Below are positions 37,701 through 46,504 of a DNA stretch of 64,000 nt, piece after piece. Position numbers and translations under genes: made by a program. Source of the stretch: Angiostrongylus vasorum (Eukaryota; Nematoda; Chromadorea; Rhabditida; Metastrongylidae); NCBI GenBank assembly GCA_018806985.1, contig JADANN010000457.1:3567001-3631000 (forward strand). The letters are read 5' to 3'. Numbering within the stretch: the first letter of the stretch is position 1; each line of letters starts with the position of its first letter. Below the pieces are notes generated by a model. That model made no database searches. It was given only the letters and a program-made list of their open reading frames with translations, and was not told where the DNA came from.

Positions 37701-40700
37701 TCTTTGTTATGTTTATAAAATCCCATTATATTTCAGCGACTAACTGAAACACAAAGGCGTCTGGTTTGCTACTGTCGTCTGCAACAGGTTCTAGATCCTT
37801 TGCGAAAACAATCTGCTGGAAGTCACGAAAGGGATGTTTTTCTCTTCAACGATATGCTAGTGGTCTGTTCTCTTTTCTACCTTTCTTCCAGTTTTTTTTT
37901 TTTTAAATCTTCGCTTCCTGATTTATCCCGTTTTTGGTTTTTCAGATTGGTAAGGCTGTAAACAAGCGCCGATCTTCATCTCGCACATCATATACGCTAA
38001 AGCATTGGATGCCACTATTAGGAGCATCTGTACATGAGTTTAAGAGTAGTTCGTATGAGTTCGGCTTGACGATCACGCCGCCAGCACCAGACAGTTATCC
38101 ATTACATTTCAACGCAAGAAATTACGATGACAGGTAAGTGCTTAATTAATCCCTGTGCATAAGTTATTTCGAGTAATCTTTCCTAATTCTTCGATTTCTT
38201 GAAGTTTATTCTTATTCTTTGGTGATCCATATGAATTCGTCCATTGGAATTTAACACATATAGCTCTGCACGGATTGCCTTTATGCGAGCCCGTTCTCCA
38301 CTATTGTGGTAAATTGCTGTTTTGTTGAAAACTGTTCGATAACCTTAGTGAAATCTGTTCTGGATGAAAGCCGATTTCCTTAGAGTGTTAACTGTTATCA
38401 TTAGAAGTTTTTAGATTGGATACAATTTGCTCAGATATTGTTCGAATCCAGTGTAAATACATTGGCATTGTGTGCTTTTGTTAATGGTGTCGTATAGAAT
38501 GTTGAAGAACTGCTGAAATTGGGAAGGCTAAACTTTGCCTCACAGGAATACCCGACAACATGCCTTGAAAACGTTTTTGGTTTGGGCTCATGTTTTAGAA
38601 CTGTCAGAAATACTCTCATTTGCTCAAGCCTCTTTTTTTTGTTAAGTTTCTTCTCGCTTTATAGGTTGAAAAATTGTATTCGGCCAACTTTAAAAGAAAA
38701 CCAGGGCAGTAAAACATAAAACAACAGGTTTAGAGGTTTACCATCATTTATGACGAAAGTGTCTTTTTCACGAAATTGTGAGGCGTTTGCTTTATAATCA
38801 TTATATGATAAAAAGGATTTTTACAAGAACAGTAATAACGGGAATCTCACTTTTCACAAAGCTGATTTTTACAGAAGGTTATTACGAATATGATGGCTTC
38901 TTGTTAGTACAATAGTGACCATCTGTATCGATTTTGTTCAGTACTTGCTCGAAAACTGCAACGTCATTCAGTTCTAAACAATCGTAGAAGTGTCCATCAT
39001 TAGTCTAATTAAGAAATGGTATAGTCTGTAGCTGTTTACCAAAATGGCATAAATTTTTCTTTTGTTCTTTTGTTTGATCTAGCGAGATAAAGTTCTGATT
39101 TTCTGGAGCCTACATAACGTTTTGTTCTCTTCTCGCCTTTTTTTCGTCAAAGCTTGTGTTTAAAACAGCGGAGCGATTTGACAAGTGAAATTCCATCCAG
39201 TAGGCACATGGATCCCCCTAAATGCATCGCTAGTGTTTACGGCTGTTGCACTTGTGTTGCAAATCCGAGAAATTTAAAGTGTACCTTAAGAAACAATTTT
39301 CGTTTAACGTCTTCACGATAATCACTACTTTCTTAAATAGATTTATTCTACTAACGTCTTCGTCTTCATCAGAGCCGATGATCCAGGTTGATGGTCCACA
39401 GTTGTTTGTTTCCTCGATGTGGTGTGTTCGTAGTCGTATGTACCGAGGCGGATCTTCTTCAGTGGAACAGCGCACGAATGAGGCATGGTCACTCGGCTGT
39501 GCTCTTTTATACAGGATGACTGTTGTTGGTACGACTACTCATTGACAACAATTTCTTTTTCAACAGATAATCCATCCTGCAGCAGTCGGTATCATGTTAG
39601 CTAGCACATAGCGAATAGCAAAACTGTGATTTTAAAACCGATCGTCATTTAACGTCGGTAGTGATAATCAGTACCTTCCTGGATTGTTAAGCTAACACGA
39701 GGTTGGTAAATAGATTTAGTCGGCTAACGTTTCGACGTCTTCGTTCTTTGCTACTCGTTGTGTGCTAGCTAACGCAATACCGATTGCTGCTGGATGGATT
39801 ATCCATTGGAAAACAAATTATTATCGAGGGTGGTCTTATCAACAACAATCATCCTGTACAAAAGGTGGCTTGGTGAGCTTGTTTCATTCGAGCGGCGTTC
39901 GCCTGAAGAAGATCCGTCTTAGTACGCTGACGAAGACGCCACATCGAGATGAGGAACGACTGTGGGCCATCGACTCGAATCATCAGCTCTGATGAAAATG
40001 AAGACGTGGAAACGTCATCCAAATAAATCTATTTGTCAGCTTCGTGTTAGCTTAACAATCCAGGAAAGTATTGGTTATTTCTACATAGGTTAAATGACTG
40101 GGTAGGCTTGAAAACTACTGTTTTCTTAGTTTATATTAGGTTAACACGAATGTTATGATACTTTATTTTGTTAACATTTCGACATCTTCGTCTATTCGGC
40201 GTCGGATCGATCCAGGTCGATGATCCACAGGTGGTCATCGACTCGTTGTAGGTGTTTGTTGTCGTTCCAATAAAATCCATTGAAGTGGAACACCGCTCGA
40301 ATGAAAAATTTTACTCGGCAATGTTCTTTTGTGCAGGATGTTGATCTATTGCGGCCGCCCAATATGGTCTGCTTATTCGGTTTCCATCCCTACGGGGTCG
40401 GCAAATTGTTAACGGGCTTATCTAGGAGGATGGTAGCACTGGTTCGATGCATCGGTAGACCACTGCGAGTCATTGTCATTGTAAAGGACAGATTTGCATT
40501 CAGTCATCTCCAACGATGCTTATTTAAGTCGGCGCATCCCTCAAGAATTGATCAATGCTGAGAGCTTTATCCTTTTCATCCTTTTTAATCCTTAGAGGGA
40601 TATGACATAGTAACATTTCTAAATCTCTAAAGTTCTAATCTCTCAAAGCGGTGTAGTTATAAAAAATTTTTCATTCGTGTTCACGTTTTATTTTCTGCCT

Positions 40701-41604
40701 CCTATAATTTTTATGGCAGGGTATTAAGCGAAATACAACCACAAGATTGTTGAGATATTTGCAAAACTCCGGACCGCAGGTGTCTGCGGTGAGGAACGGG
40801 CGCGCTGTTACCCTTTCCGGGGTCTAACGCGTTCACTACCACAGCATGCGGGCCCTTCGTTTTGCCTGTCTATCAGTTAGTACTATCGATCAGTGCCATT
40901 AGCAGTCGCCCGTCAACGGGATTGATCTGCGGGAGCCCACATCGGCATTGGACCCAGTTAAGCTTGAGGTTGTACCCGAAATCACAATAAAATGTTTATC
41001 AGTAGTTACAGGCATAGTCGCGAATGTTTAAATAAGAATTCTCATGCGACTGCGAATAAGAATGCGAAATTCTACAAAATACTTTTTTGGTAAGCGTGTG
41101 GGATTCTTAGTATTTTTATGTTAGTGACAATGGAGAAGAACAACGGGGATCTCACAAAGAAGGATGCGTCCTCGATGTGGCACTTACGAAATAAAATGTT
41201 TTCGTCTCATGCATAAACCAGTCTACTACTTTGTATTGAAAAATTACATGAAAACTCTATTTAATTGTTTTCATGGGAGAGCACAAATTCTTGATGATTC
41301 AAGAAGGCGACCCTAAACCAACTATCATTCCAGATGTCGATTTGTTGCCGATGTCGTTGAGTCAATTCTTGAATCCTGTCAGATGGAGGAAGTTAGACTA
41401 GAATTGGAAATGGAAAGACACACTCTTCGTAATGATAATCAACGCGATAGTGGACTGCCAGAACTCGATGGAACGGATAGCCTTTTGACACGTCCGGGAA
41501 ACTCGGTTCTTAGCTGTCCTGGGTTGATGCCAACATTTCGACGTCTATCTTTCAACTCTCTCGATTCGGGAGTAGTCGAAGAAGCCTGCGAAACAAACTC
41601 CTGA
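25766..41604 (+). CDS. IQSEC/BRAG-type Arf guanine-nucleotide exchange factor (IQ-Sec7-PH)
   Basis: Twelve exons join in phase (1860 nt, 619 residues): 25766-25885, 31148-31269, 32790-32932, 34528-34711, 35895-35984, 36077-36238, 36489-36603, 36676-36807, 36991-37197, 37737-37862, 37946-38133, 41334-41604 (TGA). Exon 1 ends [13 protein letters not shown] and runs into VLEKRYGG, as in IQSEC proteins; an IQ motif follows ([13 protein letters not shown], about residues 52-65). After a Ser/Pro-rich linker, Sec7 starts near [19 protein letters not shown] (about residue 200). It keeps the loop with the catalytic 'glutamic finger' ([11 protein letters not shown]) and the signature [14 protein letters not shown] follows (about 415-545), with VFLFNDMLV and the final helix [12 protein letters not shown]. 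The tail is short (about 75 residues), lacking the long Pro-rich tail of some vertebrate isoforms. Family role: activates Arf6-type GTPases at membranes and synapses, with calmodulin at the IQ motif. The ATG at 25766 is the first in-frame Met of that exon; more 5' exons or another start are likely. C. elegans M02B7.5 is the presumed ortholog (from memory). Confidence 0.93.
26415..26650 (-). repeat. Repeat family D
   Basis: Plus view CAACCACAACGGTGCTGAGA, CTGCAGGTGTCTGCGGTGGG, GCTAGTTCTATCGATCAATG. Belongs to the sub-type with the TCTGCGGTG segment, like 31545 and 40675. Confidence 0.75.
26766..27036 (-). repeat. Repeat family C, partial
   Basis: Plus view begins TTTACTTGGATACTTGGATG (tail) and runs to TAGCTAGGCTTCCTGG, lacking the distal third of the family. 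Confidence 0.78.
27546..27836 (-). other. Unassigned GC-rich open frame (possible exon)
   Basis: A 94-codon open frame on the minus strand after an in-frame TGA, GC-richer than its surroundings. It reads [20 protein letters not shown], later [20 protein letters not shown], later [20 protein letters not shown], ending [10 protein letters not shown] possible acceptor (CTCTTGAG) lies at its start. The plus strand is also open over part of the interval, so strand is uncertain. It sits in the first intron of the IQSEC gene. No family recognised. Confidence 0.25.
28773..29056 (-). repeat. SINE family A
   Basis: Plus-strand view runs from AAGGATAAGTCATTCGGTG to the head near 29050; the head is diverged (TGCGCCCAGACCGCAGTGG on the minus strand). 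Lies in IQSEC intron 1. Confidence 0.75.
30436..30713 (+). repeat. SINE family A, full length
   Basis: Head GCGCATGTAGCGCAGTGGTC, B box GGAGATCGGTCCCC, tail CTGTATCCTTTATCC. In IQSEC intron 1, 435 bases before the IQ exon. Confidence 0.85.
31545..31725 (-). repeat. Repeat family D, shortened
   Basis: Plus view AACCACAGTCATGCTGAGAT, GGACAGCAGGTGTCTGCGGT, ending near CTCGCATTGAGTTTTCTATC. In an IQSEC intron. Confidence 0.7.
32940..34527. other. IQSEC intron
   Basis: A 127-codon minus-strand frame at 33918-34301 has an open but unbiased composition. No repeat of families A-F was recognised. Confidence 0.4.
34788..34831 (+). repeat. GGA-rich purine tract
   Basis: AGAGAGGAGGAGGAGGAGCA then GGAGGAGGACCGGGAGGGGG, with five or more G-runs of two to six. 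In the IQSEC intron 77 bases after exon 34528-34711; potential G-quadruplex or splicing-enhancer type sequence. Confidence 0.8.
34968..35110 (+). repeat. SINE family B, 3' fragment
   Basis: AGTTGGAAGACCTTCGTTGA and AAGAAGTGCTGGGATCCGCA match the 3' part of the family; no tRNA-like head. In an IQSEC intron. Confidence 0.65.
35312..35490. repeat. Family E element, left half, in IQSEC intron
   Basis: TTTCAGCAGTCGCGAGGTTG, AACACATACAACACAATAGT, CTTCTTCAGAACCTGGAAGG and ATTTACTAGGCCAAACGCTT match 3655-3820 in order and orientation. No right inverted repeat found. Confidence 0.78.
35650..35803 (-). repeat. Repeat family C, tail-end fragment in IQSEC intron
   Basis: Plus view TTATTTGAATACTTGGATGG to GCCTGGCCAAAGTCTGCCCC, the terminal 150 bp of the family next to its tail. 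Confidence 0.75.
37310..37592 (-). repeat. SINE family A inside IQSEC intron
   Basis: Plus-strand view GATAAAGCTTTCGGCGGTGA to ACCACTGCTCTGCGCG. Sits between the Sec7/PH exons 36991-37197 and 37737-37862, so it accounts for most of that 539-bp intron. Confidence 0.85.
38134..39319. other. First part of the 3.2-kb IQSEC last intron
   Basis: AT-rich, no alternative exon recognised; exons 37946-38133 and 41334-41604 join in phase through the PH-domain helix without it. Confidence 0.5.
39320..39620. repeat. Family F repeat, first copy of intronic cluster
   Basis: ACGTCTTCGTCTTCATCAGA, GATGGTCCACAGTTGTTTGT, AACAGATAATCCATCCTGCA, GCTAGCACATAGCGAATAGC; same orientation as 9998-10285. Confidence 0.75.
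39675..40067. repeat. Family F element with terminal inverted repeats
   Basis: Left CTTCCTGGATTGTTAAGCTA then ACACGA (39675-39700); right TCGTGTTAGCTTAACAATCC then AGGAAAG (40041-40067), inverted. The similarity extends about 60 bases inward. The interior right of 39755 is a family F copy in reverse orientation (CAACAATCATCCTGTACAAA; GATGAGGAACGACTGTGGGC). Confidence 0.8.
40128..40345. repeat. Family F repeat, truncated by SINE A
   Basis: AGGTTAACACGAATGTTATG, ACATTTCGACATCTTCGTCT, GTCGATGATCCACAGGTGGT; ends before the SINE-A fragment at 40378. Confidence 0.7.
40378..40597 (+). repeat. SINE family A, 5'-truncated
   Basis: Starts near TTTCCATCCCTACGGGGTCG, after a truncated family F copy; body and TTTATCCTTTTCATCC tail present, tRNA-like head missing. 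Confidence 0.75.
40675..40985 (-). repeat. Repeat family D, full length
   Basis: Plus view TTTTTATGGCAGGGTATTAA, ACAACCACAAGATTGTTGAG, CTCCGGACCGCAGGTGTCTG, CAACGGGATTGATCTGCGGG. Confidence 0.75.
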
Positions 41605-42679
41605 ACACTTTCCTAGAAAACGATTTTGCTTTGAACGTGTATGTATTTGATATCCGTCTACATATATCCATTGGTGCAAACTAAAGGTTTTTGCTAGTTG
41701 TTATATCGAATATTTAGATAGAAGCATCTATCTTTTGCTGGTGCTACGAAGTTACTAATGGTAACATTCGACTAATTGAGGTCTTTATTGTTTGAGTACT
41801 CGGAATACGACGGGAAAGTTTTCGCTACATGAAAATGCGATTGTTTTGAGGGGTTTCATCACTGTTGTATAATCTGAGGTGCAAACCAGTTAAGCACGTG
41901 TGAAGAGCCTTTGCTTCTATCTATCATTGTATGATCTGAGGTGGCACAAAGGTATAATAGTTCCTTAACACATGCGACTCTGCGCTGGCTAGTTAATCAG
42001 TTGTCCTGTAATTTGCTAACTAATCGGTGCTTTCTGTCAATTACTGAGTATGCTCACTATCTAATCATCATCTGTAGCTGGTCTACCGTCTCATCAGCTG
42101 ACCAATTCCGCCTTGCCTCCGTACAAAGTGTCTTGTATGTTTCTTCTTCTAGTAAATTCATTATCAGTTCCCATCCCTTTTTAATCATCTGCCTAACTAA
42201 TTTTGCACGTCTTCACTTCTGTCGAACTCAGTACGAGGTATTTTGAAAATGCTATTCACATTAATTCACTTCATGTAGAGATTCCTTTTGTACTTTCTGT
42301 CTTATTGTCATTGATGTTTTGTTCGTTCGTAATTTGAGATAAGCATTGTTTTTTTCGACGTTCGGTTCAACACTCAGAAATGTGCCAGCAGTGTAATCTA
42401 TTCGAAACTTGCCATTCTTTCCTAGTAATTGTAGGACGCTTTGTGACCTTGTACACTTCTAAGTCATAATCACAGCTGATATCTTGATGATTTTTTTTAA
42501 AAAATAATTCATGTGGGATATAAATATTTAAAAATTTCAACGATGCTCTGTGGATGAAGAACTTCATGGCGGATGAACGGAGTTGCTCCAGTTATGCTTG
42601 GATGTGTTTGTTCTCCGACCTAAAATTTAATATGTTGAATTCGTTGCATCTCATTCGGTTATCTATTTGTGAACTAATG
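41605..42679. other. IQSEC 3' UTR and flank
   Basis: No clear AATAAA close to the stop was identified. A 101-codon plus-strand frame at 41941-42246 lacks coding character. Confidence 0.4.
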
Positions 42680-42905
42680 GGGGCATGTAGCGTAGTGGTT
42701 GGAGGTGCCCTGCAATACATTCACGGTCTTTGATTCGTTCTTACACACCGGATTCACAAAGCTTTCGTTCCTCCGTGAGCTGGCAAACTTGTCTGGGAGC
42801 ATAGTAATACCAATCTCAGATATCGGCAGTCACCTCCAACGATGCTTGATGAAGTCGAATGGGTGGTTCATCCTTCGTGGATTGATCAACACCAAACCAG
42901 TTGCT
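42680..42905 (+). repeat. SINE family A, between IQSEC and the POLR1D-like gene
   Basis: Head GGCATGTAGCGTAGTGGTTG, B-box-like TTTGATTCGTTC, shortened body, tail GGATTGATCAACACC. Confidence 0.78.
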
Positions 42906-43073
42906 CTTTATTTAGGTGCTAGTATGTTCATGTGGCGTGCTTCAGAACAGTGTTGATTGGCAACAGGATTGAGTTGCTACGGCATTTAGTTTGCCGGAAT
43001 TTTGCCTAACTGTATACAAATACTTGGTTTAGACGTCCAAGTATCTTGCTCTCATATTGGATTGCATTGTGAG

Positions 43074-43710
43074 ATGAGTCATTCCGACAGCAAGCATGCT
43101 CGAATGTGTTCATTGTTGAATCGAAAAAGAAAGATCGCAGCAGTGATGCAGAACTCGGTGGATTCCAGCCCAGGTCCGTCATCGGAAGGTACTAAAGTTG
43201 AAGAAATGAACGAGCAAGAAAAATTAAAGCACGAAGAGGAAAAGAAGAAAGTGAGTTCTAGTCGATGTTGTTTTGCCAGAAATTTGTAGTACCATTAGAG
43301 AAGTCGGCGAGGTATTGTTCTAAGGCAGTGGTCATGGTACCTGGCGATTGTGATTGATGTGTATCGAAAGGCGACGTCAAAACACCAGAATAGCCAGTCA
43401 ATATGCATTAGTTTCACGGTCGTCAACATTAATTAGGGGTGAACTACATGAAGAACTTCAGGCAACAGAAGCGATATTACGGGAAGCCTCTAGAGCAAAG
43501 CAACGTGCAGAGTTGGTTGGACCTCAAGGGTGGTAAGTGATCCTTTTTTGTAAATGCATTCTTTTTTACCATATTAGGCGTTTTCTTTTTCGGATTTTCA
43601 GGCTGCGACCAAGGAGCCTTAATACAAACAAGCAATTTCTTCATCGGACTCTGGCAGCTACTCTTACCAAAACAAAGTCAAGAAGGCAAAAATCGTCGAA
43701 AGATCCATGA
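43074..43710 (+). CDS. POLR1D 'isoform 2'-like small protein
   Basis: Three exons, 43074-43250, 43462-43532 and 43602-43710 (TGA 43708-43710), join in phase for 118 residues. The conserved core is KKKATEAILREASRAKQRAE, then LVGPQGWLRPRSLNTNKQFL, then HRTL. It aligns without gaps to the protein vertebrates make from the POLR1D locus as isoform 2 (122 residues; pattern AxExLLKEAxRxKxRAExMGPxGW...TNKRFLxNT), which is unrelated in fold to the RPAC2 polymerase subunit. The N-terminal 55 residues (KHARMCSLLNRKRK, then acidic/Lys-rich) are not recognised. The C-terminus is basic (KTKSRRQKSSKDP). Introns are 211 and 69 bp. The gene lies about 1.5 kb after the IQSEC stop on the same strand, separated by SINE-A copy 42680-42905. 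The start is the first in-frame ATG, with a possible splice or trans-splice acceptor (TTGGTTTAG) just upstream. Molecular function of this family is essentially unknown. Confidence 0.8.
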
Positions 43711-44069
43711 TATTTTGCATTATTTCTTTTGTTGTAAATGATGCCACTCCGTCATACCATTTCCTAAACATTACTCACAGCTGGCATAATCTTTATTAAT
43801 TAAGCAATTAATGAACACCTCTCTACTAGAGTAGTGTAAAGTTATGGTGGTCGGCTAAACTCACTGTGGCGGGATTTTGTATAAACATCCACTTGTCCTG
43901 TAATTATTGCGATCGAGTCCGGAATGAATGCCAAACTTATGTGGAGGATTAGTTTCGAGTTAGGAGAGAACATAAATAGGTGGAATGAAGAAAGAGCACA
44001 CTGAAAATATCTTAAACTAGTAAGGAGCTAAGTCCAGGAAGTCTTTGGTTTTGCTTGGGGGTTTTGACT

Positions 44070-44520
44070 ACTTCTTGAGAACCTTGACTTCTTCATGATT
44101 TCCGTTGAACACCCGTCGAATTGGTTCCTTTTGAAATCCTCGGATAGCGCTAGTAGTGAGTTCGCATATCTTCACCACAATTTGCCACTCGTGGATTCGA
44201 GAGAAGTTTTCTCAGATCACTTTCTTGACACCAATTTTTTCGTCCTCGGATAGGTGACCGGCCTTGTTAGCCTGGAGCATGGGGTCGAGCAAACGACAAC
44301 GTGCGTGCTATAGACATCGTTAACAAGTGTCTGCATCTATTCTATTAGTATACTCTTCAAAAGTAGAAATGAAGCAGTTTCTTAACTGATCGCCGTAGTA
44401 ATACCGCACCTTGTGGGCTGGCTTGCAGTCGACTTCGTTAGCCACTGCCGGCAGGAAGTGTGGACCTGAACGGAGATGTGAGTTAATCCAGGATACAGCT
44501 AATCCATGTAGTGGCAAGCA
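44070..44520 (-). pseudogene. Decayed coding remnant, unidentified
   Basis: Minus strand: a frame with VANEVDCKPAHKVRYYYGDQ then FEEYTNRIDADTC and a stop. A second frame follows (LDPMLQANKAGHLSEDEKIG, TGA, then ENFSRIHEWQIVVKICELTT). The charged, repeat-poor composition suggests former coding sequence broken by a frameshift and a stop. Family not recognised; a transposase remnant cannot be excluded. Confidence 0.25.
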
Positions 44521-46504
44521 AATGCAATCATCCTTACTTTTCGTTAGGTGCTCTCGACTCTCAACTAACGCTCATAGTGCACCATGTCTAAATATCACTG
44601 CTTTCTTCTGATCTCTTTTTATTGTTGTTTCTAGAATTAAACCAATTTTAATAACCGCTGTCTCATTTAATTCTTTTTCTTTAATGGATGTTTAATTGCT
44701 GTAGAATTCTTATTATATTCAAAATTTTTTTGAATGGAAAGTATTCTTCAAGAGGCCTACCAAGACCTGATACCACTGGAGTTGAAGAACACGTGATCAG
44801 TTAGAAATGTTCAAAAACGTGGAATGATACACGGGAAACGTAGTGGACGCGAAACAACAGCGAAGACTAGTTGCAGAACAACAGAGGAAGAGAAAAAAAG
44901 ACAAAAATGGACATGCTTGTGCATTCTAGGCCACACGACAGGTCATGTGTGTTGAGCTCAATGCACACTGTGTGCAGCGAAGATCCACACTGTTTCACAC
45001 AGCTCTCACACTAGTGGCCTTAGTCGCGAATTTGCTGAATGGGAATTCTAGTCACTGTTTTGAAGCAGGAAGAGTCGAAAAACTCACATTGGAGTGATTA
45101 ACTTACGTTGACTGGATCCATCTTTGGCATTTAACAGCTGAAAAATATTTCTCCCTCATAATGCCTCTTGCGGAATTAGTGGCTTCGCCACTGGTTGAAG
45201 TGCAGCCTCGAATGGTGGACTAGCTCGTAGACAACAAGGGGAATTTTTATAAACACTCCAAGTGGTTTCAGTTACTTGGAAAGTGGATAATAGAGAAAGA
45301 GCCCTGTAGCGAAGTTCGCCGAGGCATTTTCTATCGTGAAGTAAGAGGTGTTAAAGTGTCTGCTCATCAAGAACAGTTGGAAGGAAGGCAATAACGTGTT
45401 GATCAGTCTCAAACATAATTGAATGTTAGTATTTGGAACCGTTAAAAGGAACTTTATTGAAAGGATTGAAAGGTGAGAACGCAGTTGGACTGCCAAGCAA
45501 GAGAAGATGGGTGCTGTATGGTATAAAATCTGCTAATTAACGTTTTAGTGCAGTCTAAAATCCACCTATAGGTCGCATATGGAAGAAAACATGTCAGCTT
45601 CGTGAGGAGACATATTCGCATGTGATATATGGAAGGAAGACGAAAACTCCAAGGAAAATAGCGTTATCCGTGTACTCGTCAATAACTATTAACTGTGGAA
45701 GAAGAAAAAATGAATTAGAATTGACGTAAAGAAACAGTAATATCGTTTGAAATTGGTAATCCAAGTTTGTGCGACTTCGTATGATCTGTGCAACAATCTC
45801 ATGGCATGGATATGCGGCAAGATCACCCAGTTGGATGCAGTTTGAGCCACAGTACTTGTTATGGAGTTGTACCGTCGAGAAGAAGAGTTCCGACAATGCT
45901 GAAATCAGAGATCTGAAATCTGTTCTTCTCCCATGAAAAACGAAGAAGCATTGTCTGTCCGGGGCCAGCTGTTAGGTGTAATCGCTTAGTACGATTCTCG
46001 TCGCCATTCCATGTGCTCTTATAAGCACTGCGTCCTAATGGTAATCAGGTAGGAAACAGTTGGCACACTGTTTCGTCCGAGGAACTGCATTCGATCACGA
46101 CCTTCACCACCGTTTTTTCGCTGTACCATAGTAAGAGTGGAGTAGATCATTTTTGTAGTAAGAGTAGTAAGAGTACTTTTTAACCTCTTCCTACATGGTT
46201 GTTTTCTACGACGTCGTCTCAACTCATTAAAAAAAATGGAACAGAAATGAAAAATGGCAGAGCAACGACGCGCGTACTCCACTTTTACTCCACTTTTTTG
46301 AAGACAAGGTGCACTGTTCCCTGTTCAACACTTTTATTTCGACGTTGCAATGCTTTTCAGTTCTCCGTAATCGATAATGGGAAAAAAGTTCAGTTCGTAT
46401 CCCTCGCTGTGTTTTCTTCTTCAGCTACTAGGCACGAGCTGAACGTCATGGGCCATTACTGCCTGTCATGCGAGCAACTTTTGGATGTATTATAGAAATA
46501 TATT
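44521..46504. other. No supported gene
   Basis: A minus-strand frame at 45594-45896 (MSELFFSTVQLHNKYCGSNC) becomes hydrophobic and has no signature. The remainder is unassigned AT-rich DNA up to the LINE leader. Confidence 0.35.

Noticed and set aside
31148..43710. IQSEC and POLR1D-like genes as a trans-spliced operon
   Set aside because: The gap is about 1.5 kb and contains a SINE; typical nematode operon spacing is much shorter and no downstream-type acceptor can be shown.
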